Positions 25,506 to 35,623 of a stretch of DNA of 60,737 nucleotides are shown here, in pieces (the first letter of the stretch is position 1; every line of letters starts with the position of its first letter). Position numbers and translations under genes: made by a program. The stretch comes from Desulfocapsa sp. GTDB lineage: Bacteria > Desulfobacterota > Desulfobulbia > Desulfobulbales > Desulfocapsaceae. The stretch covers positions 1 to 60,737 of the forward strand of contig JAQYVF010000021.1 in the NCBI GenBank assembly GCA_030145625.1, read 5' to 3'. The notes under the pieces are model-generated. The model was not told the DNA's origin. It did no database searches and saw nothing but the letters and a program-made list of their open reading frames with translations.

Positions 25506-27224
25506 ATGTCCGCACGTTCCACCAATGAACAGGTATCCTCCAAGCAGACAGTCCAGCAGCTGCTGGTCTATCAGCTCCTCTGGATGCTGTTTCTCCGTGT
25601 CATCCTGTACACATTGATCCTTGGAGTAAGCTTTTACCTGCAAAGTGGGCAATTCAATGTCCTGATTCCACCAACCAGCCTACTCACTATTTTTATTCTC
25701 CTTGTCTACACCACTACTATCATCTCCGGTTTTCTTCTTCTGGGGACCGACAAAGACCCCAGGCGTTTTGGTTTTAAACAAAATCTTCTGGATACCGTCT
25801 TTGTTTCTATCCTTCTCTACTATACCGGAGCCTCCCATTCGATATTTTCACCACTCTACTTTTTCCCCATCATTGCCGGCGGACTCATCATGCCACGCCT
25901 TGGTGGACTCATTGCCGCAGGATCTGCGACCCTGCAGTATGCTCTGGTTCTGACCCTTGAATATTACCACATCTTCCCTGATTTCCTGAATGTGCCTTAC
26001 AATTTCACTTACAACAAAGACCTCATCACCAGCATCAACCTCTTTGCCGTATATGGACTTACTTTCTTTCTTGCCGCCATTCTCAGCAGTCTCTTTGCAG
26101 GACGATTACGGACAACCGAAGATGCCCTGTCCGATTCCGTTCGAAATTTTGATGAATTGAGCCTGCTCTACAAACAAATTTTCGACGATATCGCCACAGG
26201 AATTATCACCACTAATGACAAAAACAGAATCACCTCCGCCAACAATGCAGCCAGTTACATTACCGGATACAGCCCTGAGGAATTGCTAAAAAAAGATTTC
26301 CACCAGGTATTTTCAGAAGTCGACCTCACTGACAAGGGATCTCGTCATTCTGCAGAATTACAACGGAAAAACGGAGAGAAAATACAGATTGGCTATTCCT
26401 ACACCAACCTCCAGTACAATCAGGGACAGGAAAACGAGGCAGATAGCAGCAGGGCTACTAATAAGAATTGTAAAGTGGTGACTATTCAAGACATCAGCGA
26501 GGTTGAACGACTGCAAAAACAGATGCAGCAGGCAGAAAAATTAGCAGCCATTGGCCGCATGAGTGCAGGAATTGCACATGATTTCAGAAATCCGTTAACA
26601 GCAATTTCCGGTTCCGCCCAGGTACTGGCCAATGAATTCAACCCGGTGCACTCCCCTCAACAACAGATAAACTCTGATCTGATCAAGATCATCCTGCGAG
26701 AATCCAATCGTCTTGACAATACCATCTCCGATTTCCTCAAATTTGCCAAACCTGAACACGCGGAAAAAGAGTGGTTTTCCTTTAAACGCTGTCTAAAAGA
26801 AGTGATAGAGGTAGCCCAGGCCGATCCTGCCTGGCCCACCAGCTGTATTCTGGACATAAAGACGGAAGAAACATTTGATGTCTGGGCAGATGAGTACCAA
26901 CTCTTTACGGTCCTCAATCATATTCTACAAAACGGACTGGTTTTCTGCCCCAAAGGAGAAGAAAAAATAAGGATCGAGGCAAAGGAAGAGCAAAACAATG
27001 AACATCAGGATGGATTCCTGGTTTCCATAGAAGATAATGGGCCGGGAATTGCGCCAGGCAAAGAAGAAAAGATATTTGAGCCTTTTTATACCAGGCGGGT
27101 TGATGGCACAGGGCTGGGACTGGCGATTGTCAAACAGGTAGTGGATGGACACCAGGGAAGCATTGAAGTGGGACGTTCAACACTTGGAGGAGCAAAATTC
27201 ACAATTTTCTTTCCTCTTCCCTGA
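25506..27224 (+). CDS. PAS-containing sensor histidine kinase (PilS-like)
   Basis: A 572-residue membrane kinase. About six hydrophobic segments occupy residues 20-200, a short PAS domain lies around 215-330 (FDDIATGIITTNDKNRITSAN), and the HisKA box has phospho-acceptor His358 in GIAHDFRNPLT. The ATPase part has the N-box region near 470-480 (LFTVLNHILQNGL, where the usual N-x-x-x-N-A is altered), DNGPGIAPG, and GTGLGLAIVKQV near 540. The multi-helix input region followed by PAS resembles PilS. It lies directly behind the sigma-54 regulator, an order inverted relative to many pilS-pilR pairs. The signal sensed is unknown. Confidence 0.9.
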   Translation: MSARSTNEQVSSKQTVQQLLVYQLLWMLFLRVILYTLILGVSFYLQSGQFNVLIPPTSLLTIFILLVYTTTIISGFLLLGTDKDPRRFGFKQNLLDTVFVSILLYYTGASHSIFSPLYFFPIIAGGLIMPRLGGLIAAGSATLQYALVLTLEYYHIFPDFLNVPYNFTYNKDLITSINLFAVYGLTFFLAAILSSLFAGRLRTTEDALSDSVRNFDELSLLYKQIFDDIATGIITTNDKNRITSANNAASYITGYSPEELLKKDFHQVFSEVDLTDKGSRHSAELQRKNGEKIQIGYSYTNLQYNQGQENEADSSRATNKNCKVVTIQDISEVERLQKQMQQAEKLAAIGRMSAGIAHDFRNPLTAISGSAQVLANEFNPVHSPQQQINSDLIKIILRESNRLDNTISDFLKFAKPEHAEKEWFSFKRCLKEVIEVAQADPAWPTSCILDIKTEETFDVWADEYQLFTVLNHILQNGLVFCPKGEEKIRIEAKEEQNNEHQDGFLVSIEDNGPGIAPGKEEKIFEPFYTRRVDGTGLGLAIVKQVVDGHQGSIEVGRSTLGGAKFTIFFPLP

Positions 27225-27235
27225 AGCCCTCGGAC

Positions 27236-28510
27236 TTACTCTTTTTCTTTCCAGACAGTGGCCCCCAGTCCAGTAAGTTTTTCCACCATTTTTTCATAAC
27301 CTCGCTCCAGGTGATAAATTCGGGAGATATCAGTCCGTCCCTGAGCAGCAAGTCCGGCTATTACGAGTGAAGAACTGGCCCGAAGGTCTGTGGCCATTAC
27401 CTGGGCTCCTGTGAGCTTATTTTCACCCAGGCCCTTAACCATGGCAGAACGGCCATCTATTTGAATATCTGCACCCATGCGCTGCAATTCCGCCACATGC
27501 ATGAACCTGTTTTCAAAAATGGTCTCATGGATGACACAGACGCCTGAACTGAGAGTCATCAGGGTCATGAACTGGGCCTGAAGGTCGGTCGGATAACCAG
27601 GATAAGGCATGGTGGTTACATCCACAGGCCGTATCCTGTTCCGGCTTTTTTCCGGGGCGATAATGCGCAGAAAATCATCTCCAATCGAGACTTCAACTCC
27701 AGCCAGTCGTAGTTTATCTAGGAGAGAGGGCAGATGATTGGGGTTGCATCCGGAGATCACAGCATCCCCTCCTGCTGCTGCCACGGCAATGGCATAGGTA
27801 CCTGTTTCTATCCGATCAGGGATAATAGTACTCTCGCATGCCCTTAGACTCTCAACACCATGAATAGTGAGCCTATCACTATCTCTCCCCTCAATCTCAG
27901 CACCCATCCCGGTCAGCATATCGATAAGATTTCCGATCTCAGGTTCTCGTGCTGCATTTTTGATCACCGTTGTTCCTTTAGCAAGAGCTGCTGCCATAAG
28001 GAGATTCTCAGTACCCGTGACCGAAGGAATATCAAAATAGACCATTCCTCCTTGCATCCGTCCGTCTATCTGAGCATCGACATATCCATGTTCGAGGAGA
28101 CAACGAACTCCAAGCTGCTCAAATCCCATGAGATGAAAATTAATAGGTCGCGCCCCGATGGCACAACCTCCCGGCATAGAAACCTTTGCCCGGCCAAGTC
28201 TTGCCAGGAGTGGACCAAGGACGAGAACAGAGGCCCGCATGGTCTTTACCAGATCATAGGATGCCTCGGAATAGCGAAGACCGGTACCGTCAATGCGCAA
28301 GGTACTACCCTCTCTTTCCCAGGTGAGCCCAAGGGATTCGAGAAGAAGAAGAATCGTCCTGGTGTCACGCAGATCCGGCATATTATGGAGGACATGAACG
28401 CCTGGGGCGAGCAAGGTAGCGGCAATGAGCGGAAGTGCTGCATTTTTGGCACCACTGATTCGTACCTCACCAGCTAAGGGCTCTCCACCCTCTATGACTA
28501 ATTTTTCCAT
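27236..28510 (-). CDS. murA: UDP-N-acetylglucosamine 1-carboxyvinyltransferase
   Basis: A 424-residue enzyme that adds enolpyruvate from PEP to UDP-GlcNAc, the first committed step of peptidoglycan synthesis and the fosfomycin target. Lys22-Asn23 ([11 protein letters not shown]) and the catalytic Cys116 ([12 protein letters not shown]) are present, so fosfomycin should bind. The length is standard. GGAAGG lies before the ATG at 28510. It follows prmC in the same direction after a 199-nt spacer that contains an 18-bp perfect hairpin. Confidence 0.95.
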   Translation of the reverse strand: MEKLVIEGGEPLAGEVRISGAKNAALPLIAATLLAPGVHVLHNMPDLRDTRTILLLLESLGLTWEREGSTLRIDGTGLRYSEASYDLVKTMRASVLVLGPLLARLGRAKVSMPGGCAIGARPINFHLMGFEQLGVRCLLEHGYVDAQIDGRMQGGMVYFDIPSVTGTENLLMAAALAKGTTVIKNAAREPEIGNLIDMLTGMGAEIEGRDSDRLTIHGVESLRACESTIIPDRIETGTYAIAVAAAGGDAVISGCNPNHLPSLLDKLRLAGVEVSIGDDFLRIIAPEKSRNRIRPVDVTTMPYPGYPTDLQAQFMTLMTLSSGVCVIHETIFENRFMHVAELQRMGADIQIDGRSAMVKGLGENKLTGAQVMATDLRASSSLVIAGLAAQGRTDISRIYHLERGYEKMVEKLTGLGATVWKEKE

Positions 28511-28569
28511 ATCAATGCCACCTTCCTAAAGTGAATAGCAATATAAAAACACCTCATTTGCTTCGTTGC

Positions 28570-28627
28570 TGCAGCTTCCCTATCATTCCAGCATCCTTCG
28601 ACAGTCTGTAATGATAGGGAAGCTGCA
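28570..28627. repeat. 18-bp perfect inverted repeat between prmC and murA
   Basis: TGCAGCTTCCCTATCATT (28570-28587) pairs without mismatch with AATGATAGGGAAGCTGCA (28610-28627), loop 22 nt. There is no T-run on either strand. It sits 60 nt before murA and 83 nt after prmC. Confidence 0.7.
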
Positions 28628-28709
28628 CACCTTGCATATAAAGCTTTTTACTCAACCATCTGAAATTTTAGATTTTCACGACTTTTTAAACAATACAGAA
28701 AAGGACCTT

Positions 28710-29585
28710 TTACAGATCCCCCATTCTTGCATGAAGAATACGATCATGTCCGGCATAATCTTTAATAATTTCCTGAAATGAAAACGGGTTCTTTTTTTCT
28801 TCACCACCACTAAACAGGGCAAGAACATCTTCTCCCTGATCAGCACCAATTTCCATGAAGAAACCCGCCCCGGATATTAACCGGGAAGGAAGTTCCTCTC
28901 TTAATTTCCTGACAACCTCCAACCCTTTTATTCCACCATCAAGGGCTAAACGGGGTTCATACAAATCAACCTCAGGTTGTAATCCATGTTCCAAGGCCTC
29001 TTCACTGATATATGGGGGATTGGAAAGCACAAGAGAAAAAATGGGTTTGGAGAGAATGGCCGAAAAGAGATCGGCCCGGACAAAAGATACCAAGTGAGCG
29101 ACATCATGCCTCATTGCATTCTCCTGGGCAAGCCGAATGGCTTCAAGGGAAAGATCCACCGCAATAACCGGCCTGCCAAGTTCACGAGCCAATATCACGG
29201 CTATGACTCCACTGCCGCAACACAGGTCGAGGAGAGCACCACTTCTATTTTTCTTCTTTTTATAGAACGACAAGCCTTTTTCTAAAAGAAGTTCAGTTTC
29301 CGGCCTGGGAATTAGAACATCTGGCCCCACAACAAAATCAAGGGACCAAAACTCCTGTTCTCCTAATATATATGCAAGTGGTTCGCGTTGTTCTCTTCGA
29401 CTCAGTAATATAAAAAAGTACTCTTCCTTCTCCTTATCCACCTCTTCATCGGCTTTCAGATAAAGGGCGGTACGGCTCAGACCGAGACAGTGGCCAAGGA
29501 GTAGGCACGCATCAATATCAGCACTTTCAATTCCAGCACGTTCCAGCCTTGAAGAGGCTAGATGAAGCAGGTCACGAACATGCAT
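28710..29585 (-). CDS. prmC: Release factor glutamine methyltransferase
   Basis: A 291-residue SAM-dependent enzyme (HemK family) that methylates the glutamine of the GGQ motif in RF1 and RF2. The N-terminal helical domain (1-80) is followed by the SAM site LDLCCGSGVIAVILA (119-133) and the catalytic NPPY at 189-192. The start codon is 4 nt beyond the prfA stop, so enzyme and substrate are made from one transcript, as in many bacteria. Confidence 0.94.
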   Translation of the reverse strand: MHVRDLLHLASSRLERAGIESADIDACLLLGHCLGLSRTALYLKADEEVDKEKEEYFFILLSRREQREPLAYILGEQEFWSLDFVVGPDVLIPRPETELLLEKGLSFYKKKKNRSGALLDLCCGSGVIAVILARELGRPVIAVDLSLEAIRLAQENAMRHDVAHLVSFVRADLFSAILSKPIFSLVLSNPPYISEEALEHGLQPEVDLYEPRLALDGGIKGLEVVRKLREELPSRLISGAGFFMEIGADQGEDVLALFSGGEEKKNPFSFQEIIKDYAGHDRILHARMGDL

Positions 29586-29589
29586 CAGC

Positions 29590-30660
29590 TTACTGAATCT
29601 GTTTTAATTTTTCTTCCTGATCGTGGGTAATTAATGGAACGATAACCTCATCAAGTTTTCCCGCCATAATCATTTCGAGCTTATAGAGAGTCAAATTGAT
29701 ACGATGATCCGTCATCCTTCCCTGCGGAAAATTATAAGTGCGGATTCGTTCACTGCGGTCACCACTTCCGACCTGACTCTTCCTATCCTTGGAAATTCGA
29801 TCATGGTGTTCCTGTTCCATCTTATCCAAAAGACGAGCCCGAAGGACGGTGAGGGCCTTGGCCTTATTCTTGTGCTGAGATTTTTCATCCTGGCAGGTCA
29901 CCACCAGACCAGTGGGGAGATGTGTAATCCGTACTGCAGAATCAGTGGTATTGACAGACTGTCCCCCAGGGCCCTGCGCTCGATACACATCGAACTTGAG
30001 TTCGCTCATATTGATATTAAGCTCAACTTCATCTGCTTCCGGAAGAATGGCAACCGTCACGGCCGAAGTATGGATACGTCCCTGAGTCTCAGTCTCAGGA
30101 ACTCGCTGCACTCGATGCACACCACTTTCATATTTGAGCTTTGAGTAAACAGAAGTACCGCTTATAAGGGCAATTATTTCTTTAAAACCTCCAATCCCTA
30201 AAGGGCTGGAGCTCATGACTTCTACTTTCCAAGCCTGAGATTCTGCATAACGGGAGTACATACGAAACAGATCAGCTACAAAAAGGGCGGCTTCGTCACC
30301 TCCGGTCCCTGCTCTAATCTCCAGAAAAGTATTACGTTCGTCATTTGGATCCCTGGGCAGAAGCAACAGTTTAATATCCTGCTCTAATTTCTTCTCACTT
30401 GCGAGCAGTTCTTCTATTTCTTCACGTGCCAGATCAAGAAGCTCAGGATCATCATCTCCCTCCTGTAACAGGTCACGATTCTCCGTGATATCATTTCGTA
30501 CTTTTTCCAATGCATCGTAATAACTCTGCAGCTTAGAAAGATGAGAATGTTCCTGGGCTACCTTCTGATAAGAATTCTGGTCAGCAATCAAAGAAGGGTC
30601 AGAGAGTCTTCCCTCAAGGTGGGAAAGCTTTTCATCAAGATCAGCAAGTTTAACGATCAT
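29590..30660 (-). CDS. prfA: Peptide chain release factor 1
   Basis: A 356-residue class I release factor for UAA and UAG. The peptidyl-hydrolase GGQ is at 232-234 ([12 protein letters not shown]) and the codon-reading P-x-T element is PET at 188-190 ([17 protein letters not shown]); both lie at normal positions. Followed at 4 nt by prmC, which modifies its GGQ glutamine. Confidence 0.95.
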   Translation of the reverse strand: MIVKLADLDEKLSHLEGRLSDPSLIADQNSYQKVAQEHSHLSKLQSYYDALEKVRNDITENRDLLQEGDDDPELLDLAREEIEELLASEKKLEQDIKLLLLPRDPNDERNTFLEIRAGTGGDEAALFVADLFRMYSRYAESQAWKVEVMSSSPLGIGGFKEIIALISGTSVYSKLKYESGVHRVQRVPETETQGRIHTSAVTVAILPEADEVELNINMSELKFDVYRAQGPGGQSVNTTDSAVRITHLPTGLVVTCQDEKSQHKNKAKALTVLRARLLDKMEQEHHDRISKDRKSQVGSGDRSERIRTYNFPQGRMTDHRINLTLYKLEMIMAGKLDEVIVPLITHDQEEKLKQIQ

Positions 30661-30996
30661 AGATTAATTTCCGATAAGGCCAGGGAGAAAGAAAGAATAA
30701 GAGTTCGCCAGGAATTATAATCCCCGGCAAGGCAAGTGCTTGTCCACATCAGGCTTTACCTCCCTGACTCAACGCGTCCCTCAAGGTTTAATCCTCAAGA
30801 TATCAAACAGACACCCATGGAATACCCTATCAGACATCTCGATTCAGAAAGTACTATCTCATTTCCAGACAGACAATAACAAAGAACTGTGAGAGATTAG
30901 CAAAAAAAAGGAATGATCCACAACCAGTGTCACGGTTGGGGATCATTGAAAAACAACTGAGAAGAGGGACTGTCATAAAGACAACAGTCATCCATC
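30661..30996. other. Spacer rpmE/prfA
   Basis: A 336-nt region that holds the rpmE terminator (30902-30947) and, presumably, the prfA promoter. No open frame with family features is seen. Confidence 0.5.
30902..30947 (-). terminator. Intrinsic terminator of rpmE
   Basis: On the minus strand AATGATCCCCAACC (30947-30934) pairs, with one mismatch, with GGTTGTGGATCATT (30925-30912), then CCTTTTTTTTG follows. It is 50 nt after the rpmE stop. Confidence 0.88.
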
Positions 30997-31212
30997 TTAT
31001 TTTTTACTATCGAAATGTTTGGCGTAACGTTTTTTGAATTTCTCAATCCGACCGGCAGTATCAATCAGTTTCTGTTTTCCAGTAAAAAAAGGATGACAGG
31101 CAGAGCAGATCTCCACAGTCATCTCAGTATTCACTGATCCCAGCTCTATCTCGTTACCACAACCACAGACGGCTTTGATCTTGTTATATTTTGGATGTAT
31201 ATCGTTTCTCAT
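30997..31212 (-). CDS. rpmE: Ribosomal protein bL31
   Basis: A 71-residue large-subunit protein of the zinc-binding (C+) type: CGCG near residues 16-19 and CSAC near 36-39 supply the zinc ligands, followed by HPFFTGKQK. The frame is open upstream to 31254, but the ATG at 31212 begins the family sequence [12 protein letters not shown]. Having the cysteine form suggests that zinc supply is not limiting, or that a C- paralogue lies elsewhere. It lies behind rho and has its own strong terminator. Confidence 0.95.
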   Translation of the reverse strand: MRNDIHPKYNKIKAVCGCGNEIELGSVNTEMTVEICSACHPFFTGKQKLIDTAGRIEKFKKRYAKHFDSKK

Positions 31213-31374
31213 GATTTTTATTCCTTTAAAAAAAGTGACCTGTTCAGTCCACATTCATTTGTAAGCATTTGCAAAGAAGAAGATTATAATAGACCGGCCA
31301 GGAATTTCAACAAAAATTAGAAAAAAAACCGACCTTTCAGGAATTTCGCTTCACAAACCCAAAACCGAAAGCCA

Positions 31375-32625
31375 TCAACTGTTCATGGAGTCAAAGAAAT
31401 CCTCATTGCTCTTCTGATGTTTCATTTTATCAAGGAGGAATTCCATACCATTTGCAGGATTCATCGATGCAAGCAACTTACGCAGTATCCAGACGCGATT
31501 GAGGACCTCGGGCTTAAGAAGCAAATCTTCCTTACGGGTTCCGGAACGCTTAACATCGACGGCCGGGTAAATACGCCTGTCTGACATTTTCCGGTCAAGA
31601 ATAATTTCCATATTACCGGTCCCCTTGAATTCCTCGAAAATAACCTCATCCATACGACTGCCGGTCTCAACCAGGGCAGAGGCCAAAATAGTCAGACTAC
31701 CTCCTTCCTCTATATTTCTTGCTGCCCCAAAAAATCGTTTGGGCCGAAATAGTGCATTGGCCTCAACACCACCAGAAAGGATTTTGCCGCTGGAAGGAGT
31801 CACGGTATTATATGCTCGGGCCAGGCGAGTGATGCTATCTAAAAGAATAACCACATCTCTCTTGTGCTCTACCAATCGTTTTGCCTTTTCTATAACCATC
31901 TCTGCAACCTGAATATGACGCTGGGGAGGCTCATCAAAGGTAGAACTAACCACCTCGGCTGCCTTAACCGTACGCTGCATTTCAGTCACCTCTTCCGGAC
32001 GCTCATCAATAAGCAGGACAATGAGGTAGATCTCTTTATGATTACGAACAATGGAGTTGGCAATTTTTTGAATAAGAACAGTCTTACCGGTTCTGGGAGG
32101 CGCCACAATCAGGCCACGCTGTCCCTTACCAATGGGACACATCATATCAACGATGCGCATGGAATAGTTATCCGGCTGCCACTCAAGATTTAACTTCTGC
32201 TCGGGATGCAATGGAGTGAGATTTGAAAAAACAGTCTTCTTTTTATTAGCCTCCGGAGGATCATAATTAATAGCTTCTACCTTGAGGAGGGCAAAATAGC
32301 GTTCTCCTTCCTTGGGAGATCTAACCAGTCCTTCCACGGTATCACCGGTTCTCAATCCCAAACGACGTATCTGAGAGGGAGAGACATAGATATCATCAGG
32401 ACCCGGAAGATAGTTATAATCAGGAGCTCTCAAAAAACCGAAACCATCTGGAAGAATCTCCAAAACTCCGCTTCCCCGCATCTTCCCGTCATCATCTGCC
32501 TGGGCCTGGAGGATGGCAAAAATAAGCTCCTGTTTGCGCATGGTACTTACGCCTTCTATCTTGAGCTTACGTCCAAGCTTAACGAGTTCAACAATTTTTT
32601 TGAGTTTTAATTCAGCCAGATTCAT
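31375..32625 (-). CDS. rho: Transcription termination factor Rho
   Basis: A 416-residue hexameric RNA helicase. The N-terminal helical part ([20 protein letters not shown]) is followed by the RNA-binding cold-shock fold ([16 protein letters not shown], 51-66), Walker A APPRTGKT at 175-182 and the ATPase core with [15 protein letters not shown]. Length and order match E. coli Rho without inserts. GGAG lies 13 nt before the ATG. A 553-nt leader separates it from coaE and contains a small T-tailed hairpin. Confidence 0.96.
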   Translation of the reverse strand: MNLAELKLKKIVELVKLGRKLKIEGVSTMRKQELIFAILQAQADDDGKMRGSGVLEILPDGFGFLRAPDYNYLPGPDDIYVSPSQIRRLGLRTGDTVEGLVRSPKEGERYFALLKVEAINYDPPEANKKKTVFSNLTPLHPEQKLNLEWQPDNYSMRIVDMMCPIGKGQRGLIVAPPRTGKTVLIQKIANSIVRNHKEIYLIVLLIDERPEEVTEMQRTVKAAEVVSSTFDEPPQRHIQVAEMVIEKAKRLVEHKRDVVILLDSITRLARAYNTVTPSSGKILSGGVEANALFRPKRFFGAARNIEEGGSLTILASALVETGSRMDEVIFEEFKGTGNMEIILDRKMSDRRIYPAVDVKRSGTRKEDLLLKPEVLNRVWILRKLLASMNPANGMEFLLDKMKHQKSNEDFFDSMNS

Positions 32626-33178
32626 TAATTCTGTTCTCCTTTAAAAGGCTGTTGGCGGGGTAGCATTGAGTAGGTAGATTATTCTGTAGCTCTTTGTCAG
32701 GAATAACAAAGATTTTTTTCGAGGTATTAAGATGTTAAGTCGAAACGCTTTTTTTCAATTATAGCTGACAATTCCTTTCAGGAGCAATATCGATCAAACA
32801 ACAAAAAAGGAACTACAGGTTCCTGAATATCAAGTGTATTGACGGTATGTTAACGAAAGATAGGAAATAAATGAAATGATTACATAGTGAAGGCAAATCC
32901 GAAAAGGACTTTGCATTTCCTCATTTTCTTGTCGATCCAGTTCACTGCAGAACTGAGTAGTTTTTACTATAGATACGTTGTATTCTTTGCTTGATTACGG
33001 TTAGGAAGGAATAGCAATTTTGATTGGTCCTTATCTTACGAATTAGCCCAAACCCTGTCAAGCATTTTCCATCATCCTTTCCCGGGATCGTTAAAAAGGT
33101 GCCTTTTCGCCTATTGACACAGAACAGAATATCTATTTTCCAGATCTCGATACAACACTCCCTTTTTCACTCTACTTT
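32626..33178. other. Spacer/leader between coaE and rho
   Basis: A 553-nt stretch without a credible gene. It contains a short intrinsic-terminator-like hairpin at 32803-32824 on the minus strand, about 180 nt before the rho start. The rest is AT-rich with no structure I can name; the rho promoter is probably here. Confidence 0.5.
32803..32824 (-). terminator. Small intrinsic terminator in the coaE-rho spacer
   Basis: On the minus strand AGGAAC-CTGTA-GTTCCT (6-bp stem, 5-nt loop) is followed by TTTTTTG. It is either the far end of the coaE transcript (355 nt downstream of its stop) or an attenuator inside the rho leader. Confidence 0.55.
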
Positions 33179-33790
33179 TCATGCATCAAGAAAAAGAGAA
33201 TTCTTCCGCATCTCCTGAGAAAGTTGATTCAGTTGCTGCAATGTCTCATCAAAAGAAAAAGAATTATCGACAACCGAGTCGGCAAGCCTGATTTTATCCT
33301 GCAAAGGCATTTGTGCGGCGAGAGCCAGCCTGGCATCCTTTTCAGAAACATGATCACGCAACATGACGCGTCTTACACAGCTTTCTTCGTCAGCAAAGAC
33401 AAGAACTGTCCAGTCAAAATCTCCTTGCCATCCTTTTTCAAACAGCAGTGGGACTTCACTCAGTAGCACACGCTGCTGTCGATGAGCCACACCGGCGGCC
33501 AACCGCAATTCATCTCTGACCAAGGGGTGCAGGACGTCATCCAGTCGCTTACGAAGTATAGGGTCAGAGAAAAGAGCTTTGCGCAATCGCGGTCTGTCAA
33601 TCTCACCGTCACTGGAAAAAAATTCACCACCTAAAAAGCTACGAGCCTCTCTCCATCCTTTCCCATGGACAACAAGCAGGTCACGACAGAGAGCATCGGC
33701 ACTGACCACTGAGGCTGACAACAAACCGGCAAGGGCTTCACAGACTCGACTTTTTCCAGAACCGATACCTCCTGTGACGCAAATATTCAT
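33179..33790 (-). CDS. coaE: Dephospho-CoA kinase
   Basis: A 203-residue P-loop kinase that phosphorylates dephospho-CoA in the last step of coenzyme A synthesis. The nucleotide site GGIGSGKS is at residues 7-14, with LSEVPLLFEKGW in the lid/substrate region and RVMLRDHVSEKDA near 145. It follows rluD by 28 nt on the same strand. coaBC of the same pathway is at 53-54 kb. Confidence 0.93.
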   Translation of the reverse strand: MNICVTGGIGSGKSRVCEALAGLLSASVVSADALCRDLLVVHGKGWREARSFLGGEFFSSDGEIDRPRLRKALFSDPILRKRLDDVLHPLVRDELRLAAGVAHRQQRVLLSEVPLLFEKGWQGDFDWTVLVFADEESCVRRVMLRDHVSEKDARLALAAQMPLQDKIRLADSVVDNSFSFDETLQQLNQLSQEMRKNSLFLDA

Positions 33791-33818
33791 AACAGCGAAC
33801 CAGTACGTTTTGGGTACC

Positions 33819-34772
33819 TTAACGGCGAAACATTTCTACAACGTCCATAAAATCCTGCCAAAGCGGAGCAGAAAAGGTGAGTTTCTCACCTGTGATAGGA
33901 TGAAGCAGACTTAATGTATGGGCATGGAGCATCTGTCTGGGAAAATCTTGTTTGCGCCTCCCCCTGCCATAGACGGTATCACCGGCCACCGGATGATCAA
34001 GAGATGCCATATGAACACGTATTTGATGAGTCCGGCCCGTTTCAATCCGAACTTGAACCAGACTGTAACCTGCGTCATACTCTTCCAGGACCTGCCAGTT
34101 AGTTGCAGCATGTCGTCCCTTCCTCTCACAAATCGCCATTTTCTGTCGATTAACAGGATGCCTGCCGATGGGAGCAACGATACGCCCTTTTTTCCGATCT
34201 AGGATACCAGATAAAAGAGCCAGGTATTCTTTTTCCACATTCCTGGCCTTAAAGGCCTGAACAAGAAGCCGATGACAGGGATCCGTCTTTGCCACCACCA
34301 TAATTCCAGAGGTATCTTTATCGAGACGGTGCACAATCCCAGGCCGCATCTCATCGCCGACATCACTGATCTCAAGACAGTGATGTAACAGACCATTTAC
34401 CAACGTACCGGATGGATTGCCACTTCCAGGATGCACTACAAGCCCTGGCGGCTTGGAAAGAAACAGGAGAAATTCATCTTCAAAAAGGATTTTGAACGGA
34501 ATTTCCTGTGGAATCAATGCAGGTGGAGACGGCTGAAAGAGTGTACCATTTATTTTCTCTCCCTGTTTAAGCCGATAACTGCTTTTTTTCTTTTCTCCAT
34601 CTACAAGGAGTAGACCCTTTCGTATGGATTGAATGAGAAGAGCCCGTGACGTTTCAGGAACTGAGAACGCCAGGAAATGATCGAACCTACTCCCGGCTTG
34701 TTGGGGTGAAACCTGCAGATCGATCACACCATGTGACGTAGATACAGAGATAGATGCTGAAGGAAGAGTCAT
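33819..34772 (-). CDS. rluD: RluD-family 23S rRNA pseudouridine synthase
   Basis: A 317-residue enzyme with an N-terminal S4 domain (about 20-80) and the RluA-type catalytic domain; the nucleophile is Asp151 in HRLDKDTSG (148-156), followed by KEYLALLSG and GRTHQIRVHM. The family converts uridines to pseudouridine in 23S rRNA helix 69 or related sites; RluD is the best match by domain order, although RluA/RluC-type specificity cannot be excluded. Probably cotranscribed with coaE. Confidence 0.87.
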   Translation of the reverse strand: MTLPSASISVSTSHGVIDLQVSPQQAGSRFDHFLAFSVPETSRALLIQSIRKGLLLVDGEKKKSSYRLKQGEKINGTLFQPSPPALIPQEIPFKILFEDEFLLFLSKPPGLVVHPGSGNPSGTLVNGLLHHCLEISDVGDEMRPGIVHRLDKDTSGIMVVAKTDPCHRLLVQAFKARNVEKEYLALLSGILDRKKGRIVAPIGRHPVNRQKMAICERKGRHAATNWQVLEEYDAGYSLVQVRIETGRTHQIRVHMASLDHPVAGDTVYGRGRRKQDFPRQMLHAHTLSLLHPITGEKLTFSAPLWQDFMDVVEMFRR

Positions 34773-34839
34773 GACATAATGCCATGGTGCAGTTATGGCT
34801 AAAGATGTTTATGCAAACTTACGCTGGACAGAAAATAAT

Positions 34840-35319
34840 TTAGTTGAACATGTCTTCAATTAAAGCTGTGGTCTTTGCCTCGTCAACCTTTCTGGCAAGT
34901 GAAATCTCTTTTACCAAAAGACTTTTGGCAGTATCCATCATCTTTCGCTCGCCATAAGAGAGATCCTTATCAACACTCAAGAGGAACAGGTCACGAAGGA
35001 CAGCGGCCACTTCATGAATGGAACCGGTTTTAATTTTCTCCATATATTCTCTATAGCGACGATTCCAGGTCTGGGTACCGATTTCAGAATCCCGGTCTCG
35101 CAGGATAGCGAGGACATCTTCAACTTCTTTTTTACTGATAATAGCCCGAAGGCCCACATTATCGCTACTCGCCGTGGGAATCATGATTTTCATGTCATTG
35201 TCGAGAATCTTCATGACATAAAAAGATTGATCCGTTCCTGCAACTGTCTGGCTTTCTATTGATTCTATAACGCCAACTCCATGGGCCGGATACACGGCCA
35301 TATCACCCTCTGCAAACAC
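34840..35319 (-). CDS. CarD-family RNA polymerase-binding regulator
   Basis: A 159-residue protein with the CarD/CdnL fold: N-terminal Tudor-like RNA polymerase-interaction domain (FAEGDMAVYPAHGVGVIESI, then YVMKILDNDMKIMIP) and a C-terminal helical DNA-contact domain (WNRRYREYMEKIKTG, LRDLFLLSVDKDLSYGERKM). The family stabilises open promoter complexes, especially at rRNA and housekeeping promoters. AGGAGG lies 5 nt before the GTG start at 35319, so GTG is the likely start. It follows pth after a 304-nt spacer and therefore likely has its own promoter. Confidence 0.92.
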   Translation of the reverse strand: MFAEGDMAVYPAHGVGVIESIESQTVAGTDQSFYVMKILDNDMKIMIPTASSDNVGLRAIISKKEVEDVLAILRDRDSEIGTQTWNRRYREYMEKIKTGSIHEVAAVLRDLFLLSVDKDLSYGERKMMDTAKSLLVKEISLARKVDEAKTTALIEDMFN

Positions 35320-35623
35320 AGTATCCTCCTGGAAAAACAGATATCCGGATTCGGGTATTAACCCTCATGAGGACATTGGAACCACAATAACAAATATCGG
35401 GTCCATAAAAAATCATTTAACACTCTTGAGGTAGATGAGATACCCTTATAACTTGCAACATATTGGAACGTTAAATTGACACAACATTCTCAAGCAACAA
35501 GTAAATGAACTCAACATAACAAAATGAATTGAGCCTCGGAAAATCTCCACCAAATAATCATTATACCATACTTTTTTCAATCACGCCTTTAAAAAACAGC
35601 TAAGTCAGGATTCATGAGCCTTC
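35320..35623. other. Spacer pth/carD
   Basis: A 304-nt AT-rich spacer, presumably with the promoter of the CarD gene. I see no hairpin with a T-run, no RNA gene and no small coding frame. Confidence 0.4.

Noticed and set aside
31260-31350. Direct repeat around GAAATTCCTG behind rho
   Set aside because: Only about 10 bp is shared and there is no further symmetry; it is likely by chance.
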